This document shows, piece after piece, positions 15,324-24,282 of a DNA stretch of 64,000 nucleotides. Below the pieces are notes generated by a model. The model had not been told where the DNA came from. It saw only the letters and a list, made by a program, of their open reading frames with translations, and made no database searches. A program made the translations under genes and the position numbers. The stretch's first letter is position 1, and each line of letters starts with the position of its first letter. The stretch comes from Streptococcus mitis (GTDB taxonomy: Bacteria > Bacillota > Bacilli > Lactobacillales > Streptococcaceae), in NCBI GenBank assembly GCA_001914195.1, contig MKYF01000039.1, positions 1 to 64,000 on the forward strand, written 5' to 3'.

Positions 15324-16187
15324 CTAAACAGTATCTAATTCTTTTAAATAATTTTCTATCTTCATCAACATTAAAGGATTGTTATAAATCTTACATAACT
15401 CTCTTGCTTCTATATAATAATTTTTGACTTGTTCTCTGTCTAGAAATTTAGCTCCAGCATTTCCTACAAGAATAAGTAGAGGAGCCAGTTGGTAGCTTGT
15501 CTGTCTTTGTTTACAGAGTTCAATCGTCTCAAGAGCTTCTTGGATGGCTTCGTTATATTTTTCCTTTGATACTAGGTAGTGAGCGTAATTGTAACGAACT
15601 CTGATGTAGCCAAATAAAAACTCTTGATACTCAAAATTTTTTGTCTGATATAACTCCATCAAATGAGAGTAGTTTGCCTCATATTCTTGTTCACGACCCA
15701 CTAAGGAATAGAAATTAGATAGAGTATTCAACGCCTTTAAATAAATCAGAGTATTTGAAGAGACCTTTAATAATATATTTTCCAATGAAGAAATTGCCTC
15801 ACACTTACTGTCATATTGATAGAAGTCAATAATAGCTTTAATCCATTCAAGGTAAGTTCGGTCTTCTAGTGTTAGAAAAGTACTTCGTTCAATCTCTATT
15901 CTATAAATATATTCCAAATCGTCATAATTTCTATCATCTAATAGTCGAACAGATAATTGCTTGAAATTAGAGAGGTTAGATTTAATTTCAATTTGTTCAT
16001 TAAAAAAATAATCTAATGGCACTTCAAGTCGTTGTGAGAGTTTGAACAAAAGGTCTGCGGAGGGAATGAAATGCCCTCTCTCAATTTTACTAATCTGGCT
16101 TTGTTCACAAATTCCTTCTGCAAGAGTTTGTTGGGAGAGACCTAACTCTTTTCTTTTCAATCTGAATTTCTCTGCGAGTGTATTCAT
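15324..16187 (-). CDS. tprA: PlcR-type quorum-sensing regulator TprA
   Basis: 287 residues: an N-terminal helix-turn-helix (residues about 6-60; RLKRKELGLSQQTLAEG, QISKIERGHFIPSADLL), then TPR-like helical repeats to the C-terminus, the RNPP/PlcR architecture. In pneumococcus TprA represses a lantibiotic cluster until the secreted PhrA peptide enters the cell and binds its TPR domain. A gene ending in the PhrA pheromone sequence lies divergently, 155 bases away, which makes the assignment firm. Here the PhrA gene lacks a start, so TprA may be locked in its repressing state. Confidence 0.85.
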   Translation of the reverse strand: MNTLAEKFRLKRKELGLSQQTLAEGICEQSQISKIERGHFIPSADLLFKLSQRLEVPLDYFFNEQIEIKSNLSNFKQLSVRLLDDRNYDDLEYIYRIEIERSTFLTLEDRTYLEWIKAIIDFYQYDSKCEAISSLENILLKVSSNTLIYLKALNTLSNFYSLVGREQEYEANYSHLMELYQTKNFEYQEFLFGYIRVRYNYAHYLVSKEKYNEAIQEALETIELCKQRQTSYQLAPLLILVGNAGAKFLDREQVKNYYIEARELCKIYNNPLMLMKIENYLKELDTV

Positions 16188-16342
16188 TAAAGATAATAAT
16201 CCTTCCTATTTGCTTAATTTCATTATAAAATTTTTAGTTCAAAATAGTAAGTTAAAGAAACAAATAATTCTTTATGGTAATAAATAAAAAAGTTCAAAAT
16301 ATAATAAAAACACTTGACTGAATAATATATATATATATTAAA
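16188..16342 (+). promoter_or_regulatory. tprA-phrA divergent control region with (AT)n tract
   Basis: A TATAAT (16300-16305) and a TTGACT (16314-16319) point toward phrA. An (AT)n run at about 16325-16338 directly precedes the truncated coding frame, where a binding site and ATG would be expected. Dinucleotide runs change length easily, so this tract may explain the lost start. Confidence 0.45.
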
Positions 16343-16507
16343 ATAAAAACAAGGAAACAGAAAGCGGTTTCATTTGCATTACTAGGTGTTTTTATGTTTA
16401 GTAATACAATTCCTTACCAACAGTTTATTCAGAAGAATAAACAATTGGAGATTCGAGTGCAATCACAAAAGAAGTCCAATGGTCTTGATGTTGGGAAGGC
16501 TGATTGA
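16343..16507 (+). pseudogene. phrA: phrA pheromone precursor gene with start codon lost
   Basis: The frame reads KTRKQKAVSFALLGVFMFSN (basic N-terminus plus signal-like hydrophobic segment), a linker, and the C-terminal pheromone SNGLDVGKAD, which I recognise as the active PhrA decapeptide. At the expected start there is ATA (16343-16345) instead of ATG, preceded by an AT repeat with no ribosome binding site; the first ATG in frame (16391) would remove most of the signal segment. The coding part is otherwise uninterrupted to TGA, so inactivation is recent, or initiation uses a very weak codon. A sequencing error at the AT run cannot be excluded. Confidence 0.7.
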
Positions 16508-16902
16508 TGTCATATTACTTTAAAATTCAACTATTTAGAGAAAGGTATTCTGATGAGAGCTTGTAACAATACCAGATAGATATAAGAATGGAGATGTTTG
16601 ATAAAATGCTTTCATAGCTAACCAACTGTTGAAAATTATGAGTTACAAAATCTAAAGTATTTAAGATTGATTTATAAAATTAGGTCTCTGTCTGTAGAAA
16701 GGAGCGTGCAGCTAGAAAGGAGGAAAAAATAGTATACTATAATTCAGACTGAGATTTCTAATTAAAATATGTAGTTGCATTTCGCTCATTTTCATAATAT
16801 TTCATTAAGAGGAGTAATAATATGTTAAAAATTTGATGCGGGATGGTAAAGAATAATTGAAGAAGATTCTTTTATCAATAGTTTAGTAAGCTTGTTAGTT
16901 TA
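16508..16902. other. Degenerate stretch where pneumococcus carries a lantibiotic cluster
   Basis: Nearly 400 bases without an ORF longer than about 30 codons. It still shows orphan binding sites (AAAGGAGG at about 16717, AGAGGAG at about 16810 before ATGTTAAAAATTTGA) and a TAGTATACTA palindrome. These look like remains of decayed small genes, but no residual homology can be assigned by eye. Confidence 0.4.
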
Positions 16903-16934
16903 TAGAGGGAAGGGGTATTTCTGCCCTCTATTTT
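16903..16934 (+). terminator. Terminator before the bacteriocin-associated membrane protein
   Basis: TAGAGGG/CCCTCTA stem (16903-16930) followed by TTTT. It marks the end of the decayed unit upstream. Confidence 0.6.
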
Positions 16935-16951
16935 AGAATAAGGAATGCACT

Positions 16952-18967
16952 ATGAAAAAATTATTTATACTCATATCCAACCTGCTTGCTAGTTTGTTCT
17001 TTGTTTGGGTATTTACCATTTGGACTGATACATATGTCTCCCATTATTACCCCAACGTTGTTGTACGTGATTCTTCCCCTGAAACAACTTTTCAGCATGT
17101 TGCTACACGCTTGGAAAAACTAGCAGAAGAAACGGATAGCTTTATTGCGATTCAACACCAGGATCCTAACTCAGAAGGTACTCCAGTGTTTTCTTATACG
17201 ACCTTTGGGAACGGAAAGTTGCCTGATGGGCTACAGGAAAAAAATCTAGAAGATGCTCAAAGTAGTAGTGTTGAAACAAACTATTTTGTATTCGATGGAA
17301 ACCTAGATATTCACTTGCTAAGAGAGGAGCTAAGTCAACTTGGCTTGACTAACATGCACCTGATAATTCCATCTAAACTATCTACGTTAATGGCTATCTT
17401 TAGTAACGGATTTCAGTTAATCGGTTTATTGATTTTCATCTTAACCTTTGGAGCACTGACTTTAATTAGTCAAATTAGCCAATTACGGTCGTCGGGCATT
17501 CGCCTCATTTCAGGAGAGAAACGGTGGTCCATTTTCCTTAGACCAGTTGGTGAGGATTTGAAAGGGATAGCTGTTGGTTTCAGTTTAGCTGGCATGCTCG
17601 CCATTCTTATGCAAAAAATTCTGTCGCTTCCAACGCAATCCCTAATGACCATAGGAGAAGGCTTGCTCAGTTATAATCTCATCTTGTTGTCGATCTCCCT
17701 GTTTTTCGCTCAACTCTTCGCAGTTGGAATAAAAAAGATACACCTGATGCAGATTATAAAAGGGCAAGTGCCTGTCAGAGGAATCATTAGTTTGATTTTA
17801 ATCGGTCAACTATTAGCGATTATTATTGTAACGCTGGGAATAGGGAGTAGCTTAAAGTATTCCCAAGCCTGGCAACAGCATCGGATTGGACAAGAGGTTT
17901 GGAGTCAGGAAAGGCAACTGATTTCCCTATCAATCAGCCGTGAAGGAACGAGTCCTGGTTTTGATGAACAAGCTCAAAGGAAACTCAGAACTTGGTATCA
18001 ATTGATGGATCTGGCTGTTTCAGAACAAAAGGCTTTCTTATCTAGACACCAGTTAATTGACCGTACTTTGCAAAATGGCATGGCTTCCTCCAAAAACTTT
18101 ATAACCTCTACAGAATGGTACGATTACAGCCCGAATGGCAATGTCCTTATCGTCACACCGCAATACTTGGAGCGTCAAAACATTCCTGTAGATACAACTA
18201 TTGAGCAAAAGATGAATCACCTTGATATAGGGGAGTTTGTCTTATTGCTGCCTGAACACCTCCGTTCAGAGGAAGAACATTATAAATCTGTTTTTGAAGA
18301 CGACTTAACCAGTCGCATGTCTAGTCAAGATGAACGACAGCAAATGACTGCTACGGTAGGTTATTTAGAATCAGGTCAGGATCGTTTTGTGTATAATACG
18401 ACCCCTATTTCTTACCAACAGTTTTTGAAAGATCCAATCATCATTGTTATAACACCCCAATCAACTGGTCCACAGTCCATTTTGTTTTGGGTAGACGCAG
18501 TACAGAACTACGTTCTCTTTAATCAATTGTCTGATGCCCAGGAGCTTATCCAGAGACAAGGCATTGAAAATTGGGTCTCAGAAATGCAAACAGGTTACCA
18601 CAACTACATCACATTATTGGATAATATCCAGAGGGAACGTTTGGTAATGCTAGCAGGAGCTGTGCTTGGGATTGCAACTTCAATCTTGTTGTTTAACACT
18701 ATGAATAGGCTCTACTTTGAAGAATTTAGACGTGCCATTTTTATCAAACGCATTGCAGGTCTCAGGTTCTTAGAAATCCATCGCACTTATCTCTTTGCTC
18801 AACTAGGTGTGTTTTTACTGGGATTTATTGCGAGTGTATTTCTTATGGTAGATATAGTAGTTGCTTTCTTAGTCTCGTTACTCTTTACTGGTCTATCTCT
18901 TTTACAGTTACATGTCCAAATGCAGAAAGAAAACAAGATGTCCATGCTTGTTTTGAAGGGAGGTTAA
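16952..18967 (+). CDS. Bacteriocin-associated integral membrane protein (lactococcin 972-type immunity/permease family)
   Basis: 671 residues: one N-terminal membrane segment (8-28), a short extracellular region, three membrane segments (about 145-275), a further one near 280-300, a large extracellular domain (about 305-555) and three C-terminal membrane segments (about 565-660). Size and layout fit the TIGR01654/DUF1430 family, the seven-TM partner of lactococcin 972-like bacteriocins, resembling MacB/FtsX permeases. The ATPase gene starts one base after its stop. No bacteriocin precursor is visible beside it, so the pair may confer immunity only. Confidence 0.75.
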   Translation: MKKLFILISNLLASLFFVWVFTIWTDTYVSHYYPNVVVRDSSPETTFQHVATRLEKLAEETDSFIAIQHQDPNSEGTPVFSYTTFGNGKLPDGLQEKNLEDAQSSSVETNYFVFDGNLDIHLLREELSQLGLTNMHLIIPSKLSTLMAIFSNGFQLIGLLIFILTFGALTLISQISQLRSSGIRLISGEKRWSIFLRPVGEDLKGIAVGFSLAGMLAILMQKILSLPTQSLMTIGEGLLSYNLILLSISLFFAQLFAVGIKKIHLMQIIKGQVPVRGIISLILIGQLLAIIIVTLGIGSSLKYSQAWQQHRIGQEVWSQERQLISLSISREGTSPGFDEQAQRKLRTWYQLMDLAVSEQKAFLSRHQLIDRTLQNGMASSKNFITSTEWYDYSPNGNVLIVTPQYLERQNIPVDTTIEQKMNHLDIGEFVLLLPEHLRSEEEHYKSVFEDDLTSRMSSQDERQQMTATVGYLESGQDRFVYNTTPISYQQFLKDPIIIVITPQSTGPQSILFWVDAVQNYVLFNQLSDAQELIQRQGIENWVSEMQTGYHNYITLLDNIQRERLVMLAGAVLGIATSILLFNTMNRLYFEEFRRAIFIKRIAGLRFLEIHRTYLFAQLGVFLLGFIASVFLMVDIVVAFLVSLLFTGLSLLQLHVQMQKENKMSMLVLKGG

Positions 18968-18968
18968 T

Positions 18969-19601
18969 ATGATTGAACTTAAACAGGTGAGTAAATCTTT
19001 TGGAGAACGAGAGTTATTTTCGAATCTTTCAATAACATTTGAGGCTGGAAAAGTCTATGCCTTAATTGGTTCAAGTGGTAGCGGAAAAACAACCTTGATG
19101 AACATGATTGGGAAATTAGAATCTTATGATGGCACGATTTTTTACCGAGGTAAAGACTTGGCCAATTATAAATCGAGTGATTTTTTCCGTCACGAATTGG
19201 GCTACCTCTTCCAGAACTTTGGCTTAATTGAAAACCAAAGTATTGAAGAAAATCTTAAGCTAGGTCTCATTGGTCAAAAGTTGAGTCGGTCGGAACAGCG
19301 GTTGAGGCAGAAGCAGGCTTTAGAACAGGTCGGCCTGGCTTATCTTGACCTAGATAAGCGCATCTTTGAGTTATCGGGCGGAGAATCGCAACGGGTTGCC
19401 TTGGCAAAAGTTATCTTAAAGAATCCACCCCTTATTCTGGCAGATGAGCCAACAGCTTCAATAGACCCAGCAACCTCTCAGTTGATTATGGAGATTTTGC
19501 TATCTCTTCGAGATGATAATAGGCTAATCATTATCGCAACACATAATCCGGCAATTTGGGAGATGGCTGATGAAGTGTTCACGATGGATCGTCTGAAATA
19601 A
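18969..19601 (+). CDS. ABC transporter ATP-binding protein (bacteriocin-associated)
   Basis: 210 residues with Walker A (GSSGSGKTT, about 37-45), Q-loop (YLFQNFGLIENQS), signature LSGGESQR (about 137-144), Walker B LILADEPTAS and H-loop (IIIATHN). It belongs to the MacB/LolD-like class that works with FtsX-type permeases. It is translated with the preceding 671-residue membrane protein (stop and ATG one base apart, GGGAGG binding site), making one transport or immunity complex. Confidence 0.9.
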   Translation: MIELKQVSKSFGERELFSNLSITFEAGKVYALIGSSGSGKTTLMNMIGKLESYDGTIFYRGKDLANYKSSDFFRHELGYLFQNFGLIENQSIEENLKLGLIGQKLSRSEQRLRQKQALEQVGLAYLDLDKRIFELSGGESQRVALAKVILKNPPLILADEPTASIDPATSQLIMEILLSLRDDNRLIIIATHNPAIWEMADEVFTMDRLK

Positions 19602-20050
19602 AAATCCTTGTTTTTAATTGCACGATGAGTTACTGAAATATTATCATGAATCAATAATTGGAGTTAATTTAGAATTGTACTTTATTAATATTGAGGTAAC
19701 TTTTTCTTGATAAAGGAAGAAAAAGTATAGAAATATAGTCAATTGAAACAAGAACAGGACAAAAGAACCTTTTGTGCCATATTTTTCTCCTTTCGCTTTA
19801 CAATTGGCTTGAACACCTTTATTGTATCGCGTTTGGAGTTTTTTGGGTATAACCTTCGACGCGCACCCGCATAGCGGGTGTTTTTTTTGTCTCGCACCTA
19901 ACGGAGCGAGACGGACTAATAGTCACATAATCAAAAAAACACACAATATCAAAAACTAAAAAATTTGATATTATGCGTCATGTCTTAAAATACTTGACTA
20001 TACTTTCTATCCAAATGAACTTTTAACCAATCTCTTTGGTCAATCCACTC
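19602..20050. other. 450-bp intergenic region with strong terminators
   Basis: No credible gene. It holds the terminator at 19864-19912 and a weaker inverted repeat AATATCAAA/TTTGATATT (about 19946-19974). The GC-rich island at 19855-19915 contrasts with the surrounding AT-rich DNA. Confidence 0.5.
19864..19912 (+). terminator. Terminator of the ABC pair plus a second hairpin
   Basis: CACCCGC/GCGGGTG (19864-19880) with eight T, followed at once by GTCTCGC/GCGAGAC (19889-19912). Confidence 0.8.
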
Positions 20051-20464
20051 TTAAAACCAAAGAGCAATTTCTCGCTTAGCTGACTCTTCTGAATCTGAAC
20101 CATGTACAACATTTTGGATAACCTCATTTTCTCCAGCAGCTTTTGCAAAATCACCTCGAATCGTTCCTGGTAAAGCTTCTTCTGGACGAGTTGCCCCCAT
20201 CATAGTTCGCCAAGTTTCAATTACTTTGGGACCAGAAATGATACCTACAAGAACCGGTCCTGAAGTCATAAATTCACGAATCGGTGGGTAAAAACTCTGA
20301 CCAACCAAGTCCTGATAGTGCTGATCAATCAACTCTTCTGAAACCTTTGTACGCAACTCCAATTTTTCGATTGTAAATCCACGTTGTTCGATGCGTTTCA
20401 ACACTTCACCTACTAGTCCTCTTTTTACACCATCTGGTTTAATGATAAAAAATGTTTGTTCCAT
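20051..20464 (-). CDS. ndk: Nucleoside diphosphate kinase
   Basis: 137 residues; the catalytic His121 lies in NVVHGSDS, and the N-terminal MEQTFFIIKPDGVKRGLVGE is the family signature. It transfers the gamma phosphate between NTPs and NDPs. It is shorter than the common 150 residues but all active-site segments are present. It follows rpoC on the same strand, separated by the rpoC terminator, and has a GGAGACGGGT site before its ATG. Confidence 0.95.
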   Translation of the reverse strand: MEQTFFIIKPDGVKRGLVGEVLKRIEQRGFTIEKLELRTKVSEELIDQHYQDLVGQSFYPPIREFMTSGPVLVGIISGPKVIETWRTMMGATRPEEALPGTIRGDFAKAAGENEVIQNVVHGSDSEESAKREIALWF

Positions 20465-20535
20465 ACCCGTCTCCTTTGTCAGCTTTTTTCTTTTATTTTA
20501 CCACATTTCATGGAAAAATGGAGAAAGTTTTCAGA

Positions 20536-20562
20536 AAAGAGAAAGAGAACCCGAAGGCTCTC
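20536..20562 (-). terminator. Terminator of rpoBC
   Basis: GAGAGCC-TTCG-GGTTCTC, a stable UUCG tetraloop hairpin on the minus strand, followed by TTTCTCTTTTC. Confidence 0.8.
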
Positions 20563-20572
20563 TCATCTGCTT

Positions 20573-23500
20573 TTATTCTACTGTTTCTTCCACAGTTTCA
20601 ACGGCAGTATCCACAACTACTTCTGTTGTTTCTTCGTTTCCTTCTTCCTCTACTGGAGGATTAAGGTATTCTTCTTCGTTGATAGCATGTGGTTCAAGGT
20701 TACGGTAACGGGCCATACCAGTACCTGCTGGGATAATCTTACCGATGATAACATTTTCTTTAAGTCCAAGGAGATGGTCTTTCTTACCACGGATAGCCGC
20801 ATCTGTAAGGACACGAGTTGTTTCCTGGAAGGAAGCCGCTGACAAGAAACTATTTGTTTCAAGTGAGGCTTTGGTAATTCCCATAAGAACTGGGCGGCCT
20901 GTCGCTGGAACTCCACCTGCGATAAGGACATCTTTGTTAGCATCTGTAAAGTCATTGATATCCATAAGGGTACCCATGAGAAGGTCTGTATCTCCTGGAT
21001 CCATGACACGGACTTTACGGATCATTTGACGAACCATTACCTCGATGTGTTTGTCACCGATTTCTACCCCTTGGCTACGGTAAACTTTTTGTACTTCACC
21101 GAGAAGGTAAGTTTCAACTGACAAGACATCACGGACTGCAAGGAGACGTTTTGGTTGGATAGAACCTTCTGTAAGAGCAGCACCACGCGCTACTTGGTCC
21201 CCAACTTCGACACGCATACGAGCGGTAAATGGAACGACGTACTCACCTTCGCCAGTTTCACCCTTAACAAAGACTTTCTTCGTACGAGTTGATGCATCTT
21301 CTTCGATAGCAGTAACTTGTCCTTTAACCTCTGTGATAACCGCTTCCCCTTTAGGATTGCGGGCTTCAAAGATTTCTTGGACACGAGGAAGACCCTGAGT
21401 GATATCGGTATTTGAGGCAACCCCACCCGTGTGGAAGGTACGCATTGTAAGCTGTGTACCAGGTTCCCCGATAGATTGGGCAGCGATTGTACCGACTGCT
21501 TCACCAACTTCAACCGCATCACCAGTCGCCAAGTTGATACCGTAACAATGACGGCAGACACCGTGACGAGTGTTACATGTAAATACAGAGCGGATAGTCA
21601 CTTCTTCCACACCAGCATTAACAATTTCACGCGCCTTGTCTTCTGTAATCAATTCATTTGGACCAATGATAACTGCACCAGTTTCTGGATGTTTAACAGT
21701 TTTCTTAGTGTAACGACCATTGAGACGCTCTTCGAGAGACTCGATCATCTCTTTTCCTTCTGCGATAGAGCGGATCAGGAGACCACGGTCAGTTCCACAG
21801 TCGTCCTCACGGATGATAACGTCTTGGGCAACGTCAACCAAACGACGAGTCAAGTAACCTGAGTCGGCTGTCTTAAGGGCCGTATCGGTCATACCTTTAC
21901 GGGCACCGTGAGTTGAGAAGAACATTTCGAGTACTGACAAACCTTCGCGGAAGTTTGAAAGGATTGGCAATTCCATGATACGTCCGTTCGGAGCAGCCAT
22001 CAGACCACGCATACCGGCAAGCTGTGAGAAGTTTGAGATGTTACCACGGGCTCCAGAGTCCATCATCATAACGATTGGGTTCTTAGGATCTTGGTTGGCA
22101 ATCAAGCGTTTCTCAAGTTTTTCACGGGCAGAACGCCATTCAGCTGTAACGGCATTGTAACGCTCGTCGTCTGTGATCATACCACGACGGAACTGTTTTG
22201 TGATTTGTTCTACACGTTTGTGTGATTCTTCAATGATTTCAGCCTTGTCATCAACGACTGGGATATCGGCAATACCCACTGTCAATCCTGCAAGAGTTGA
22301 GTGGTGGTAACCGAGGTTCTTCATACGGTCAAGTAGGGCAGAAGTTTCTGTCGTACGGAAACGTTTGAAGATTTCAGCGATGATATTTCCAAGGTTTTTC
22401 TTCTTGAATGGAGGGTTAAGTTCAAGATTGCTGATAGCTTCCTTGATATCTCCACCAAGTGGCAAGAAGTATTTGGCTGGAACGCCTTCTGTCAAGTTGG
22501 CATTGTTTGGTTCTTGCAAGTATGGTAGACCCTCTGGCATGATGTCGTTGAAGAGGATTTTACCAACTGTGGTAAGCAAGACCTTGTGTTTTTGCTCTTC
22601 TGTCCAAGGCTTGTTGAGGCTGTCTGTTGCGATACCAACACGTGAGTGAAGGTGAACATAGCCATTACGGTAAGCCATAACCGCTTCGTCACGGTCCTTG
22701 AAGACCATTCCTTCACCTTCACGACCAGCTTCTTCCATGGTCAAGTAGTAGTTACCCAAAACCATGTCCTGAGATGGAGTAACAACTGGTTTACCATCTT
22801 TCGGGTTCAAGATGTGCTCAGCAGCGAGCATGAGGATACGAGCTTCTGCTTGGGCTTCTTCTGAAAGCGGTACGTGGATGGCCATTTGGTCCCCGTCAAA
22901 GTCGGCATTGTAGGCTTCACAGACAAGCGGGTGCAAACGAAGGGCCTTACCATCAATCAAGACTGGCTCGAAGGCTTGGATACCCAAACGGTGAAGGGTC
23001 GGTGCGCGGTTCAAAAGCACTGGGTGTTCTTTAATCACTTCTTCAAGGATATCCCAGATACGCTCATCTCCGCGTTCCACCAAGCGTTTAGCTGCTTTGA
23101 CGTTTTGCACGATATCACGTGCAACAATTTCACGCATGACGAATGGTTTAAAGAGCTCGATAGCCATTTCACGTGGTACACCACATTGGTACATCTTAAG
23201 TGTTGGACCAACGGCGATAACGGAACGTCCTGAGAAGTCAACACGTTTACCGAGCAAGTTTTGACGGAATCGTCCTTGTTTACCTTTAAGCATGTGACTC
23301 AATGATTTCAATGGACGGCTACCTGGTCCTGTAATTGGACGACCACGACGGCCATTGTCAATCAAAGCGTCAACCGCTTCTTGAAGCATACGCTTCTCAT
23401 TTTGAACGATGATACCTGGTGCATTCAACTCAAGCAAACGAGCCAAACGGTTGTTACGGTTGATAACACGGCGGTAAAGGTCATTCAAGTCAGATGAGGC

Positions 23501-24250
23501 AAAACGGCCACCATCCAACTGCAACATTGGACGAAGATCTGGTGGAATAACCGGAAGGATGTTAAGAATCATCCATTCAGGCTTGTTTCCAGACTTGTAA
23601 AAGGCATCCAAAACATCCAAACGACGGATGGCTTTGACACGTTTTTGTCCAGTTGCTGTTTTCAACTCTTCTTTGAGTTCAGCAATTTCTTTTTCAAGAT
23701 CTACTTGTTTTAGAAGGTCTTGGATAGCTTCGGCACCCATCTTGGCAACGAACGATCCATAACCATACTCACGCAAACGCTCACGATATTCGCGCTCTGT
23801 CATGATAGACTTGTGCTCAAGTGGTGTATCCTTAGGATCAATCACCACATAAGCCGCAAAGTAGATAACTTCCTCGAGGGCACGAGGGCTCATATCAAGG
23901 GTCAAGCCCATACGGCTTGGAATCCCCTTGAAGTACCAGATGTGAGATACAGGAGCTTTCAACTCAATGTGCCCCATACGCTCACGACGAACTTTTGTAC
24001 GCGTTACTTCAACCCCACAACGGTCACAAACAATTCCTCTGTAACGAATGCGTTTGTACTTACCACAAGCACATTCCCAGTCTTTTGTAGGTCCAAAGAT
24101 AACTTCATCAAAGAGACCTTCACGTTCTGGTTTCAAAGTACGGTAATTGATTGTTTCAGGTTTTTTGACTTCTCCATAAGACCATGATCGGACTTTACTT
24201 GGAGAAGCTAGGGTGATTTGCATACTTTTAAAACGATTTACATCAACCAC
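20573..24250 (-). CDS. rpoC: RNA polymerase beta' subunit
   Basis: 1225 residues starting MVDVNRFKSMQITLASPSKV, with the N-terminal zinc site (CACGKYKRIRYRGIVCDRCG), the catalytic NADFDGDQM metal-binding motif, the trigger loop (GEPGTQLTMRTFHTGG) and an acidic Val/Glu-rich C-terminal tail. It forms the active site together with RpoB. It starts 33 bases after rpoB with a GGGAAG-type site. Length is as usual for streptococci. Confidence 0.99.
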   Translation of the reverse strand: MVDVNRFKSMQITLASPSKVRSWSYGEVKKPETINYRTLKPEREGLFDEVIFGPTKDWECACGKYKRIRYRGIVCDRCGVEVTRTKVRRERMGHIELKAPVSHIWYFKGIPSRMGLTLDMSPRALEEVIYFAAYVVIDPKDTPLEHKSIMTEREYRERLREYGYGSFVAKMGAEAIQDLLKQVDLEKEIAELKEELKTATGQKRVKAIRRLDVLDAFYKSGNKPEWMILNILPVIPPDLRPMLQLDGGRFASSDLNDLYRRVINRNNRLARLLELNAPGIIVQNEKRMLQEAVDALIDNGRRGRPITGPGSRPLKSLSHMLKGKQGRFRQNLLGKRVDFSGRSVIAVGPTLKMYQCGVPREMAIELFKPFVMREIVARDIVQNVKAAKRLVERGDERIWDILEEVIKEHPVLLNRAPTLHRLGIQAFEPVLIDGKALRLHPLVCEAYNADFDGDQMAIHVPLSEEAQAEARILMLAAEHILNPKDGKPVVTPSQDMVLGNYYLTMEEAGREGEGMVFKDRDEAVMAYRNGYVHLHSRVGIATDSLNKPWTEEQKHKVLLTTVGKILFNDIMPEGLPYLQEPNNANLTEGVPAKYFLPLGGDIKEAISNLELNPPFKKKNLGNIIAEIFKRFRTTETSALLDRMKNLGYHHSTLAGLTVGIADIPVVDDKAEIIEESHKRVEQITKQFRRGMITDDERYNAVTAEWRSAREKLEKRLIANQDPKNPIVMMMDSGARGNISNFSQLAGMRGLMAAPNGRIMELPILSNFREGLSVLEMFFSTHGARKGMTDTALKTADSGYLTRRLVDVAQDVIIREDDCGTDRGLLIRSIAEGKEMIESLEERLNGRYTKKTVKHPETGAVIIGPNELITEDKAREIVNAGVEEVTIRSVFTCNTRHGVCRHCYGINLATGDAVEVGEAVGTIAAQSIGEPGTQLTMRTFHTGGVASNTDITQGLPRVQEIFEARNPKGEAVITEVKGQVTAIEEDASTRTKKVFVKGETGEGEYVVPFTARMRVEVGDQVARGAALTEGSIQPKRLLAVRDVLSVETYLLGEVQKVYRSQGVEIGDKHIEVMVRQMIRKVRVMDPGDTDLLMGTLMDINDFTDANKDVLIAGGVPATGRPVLMGITKASLETNSFLSAASFQETTRVLTDAAIRGKKDHLLGLKENVIIGKIIPAGTGMARYRNLEPHAINEEEYLNPPVEEEGNEETTEVVVDTAVETVEETVE

Positions 24251-24282
24251 TATTTCTTCCCTTTCTATTCTAAGTGAACTGC

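Noticed and set aside
19602..20050. Insertion-sequence remnant in the ndk upstream gap
   Set aside because: GC-rich hairpins are present, but no transposase fragment or terminal inverted repeats can be recognised.
21431..21862. 143-aa ORF (and several others) antisense to rpoC and rpoB
   Set aside because: Shadows of the highly constrained rpoBC codons; no binding sites.
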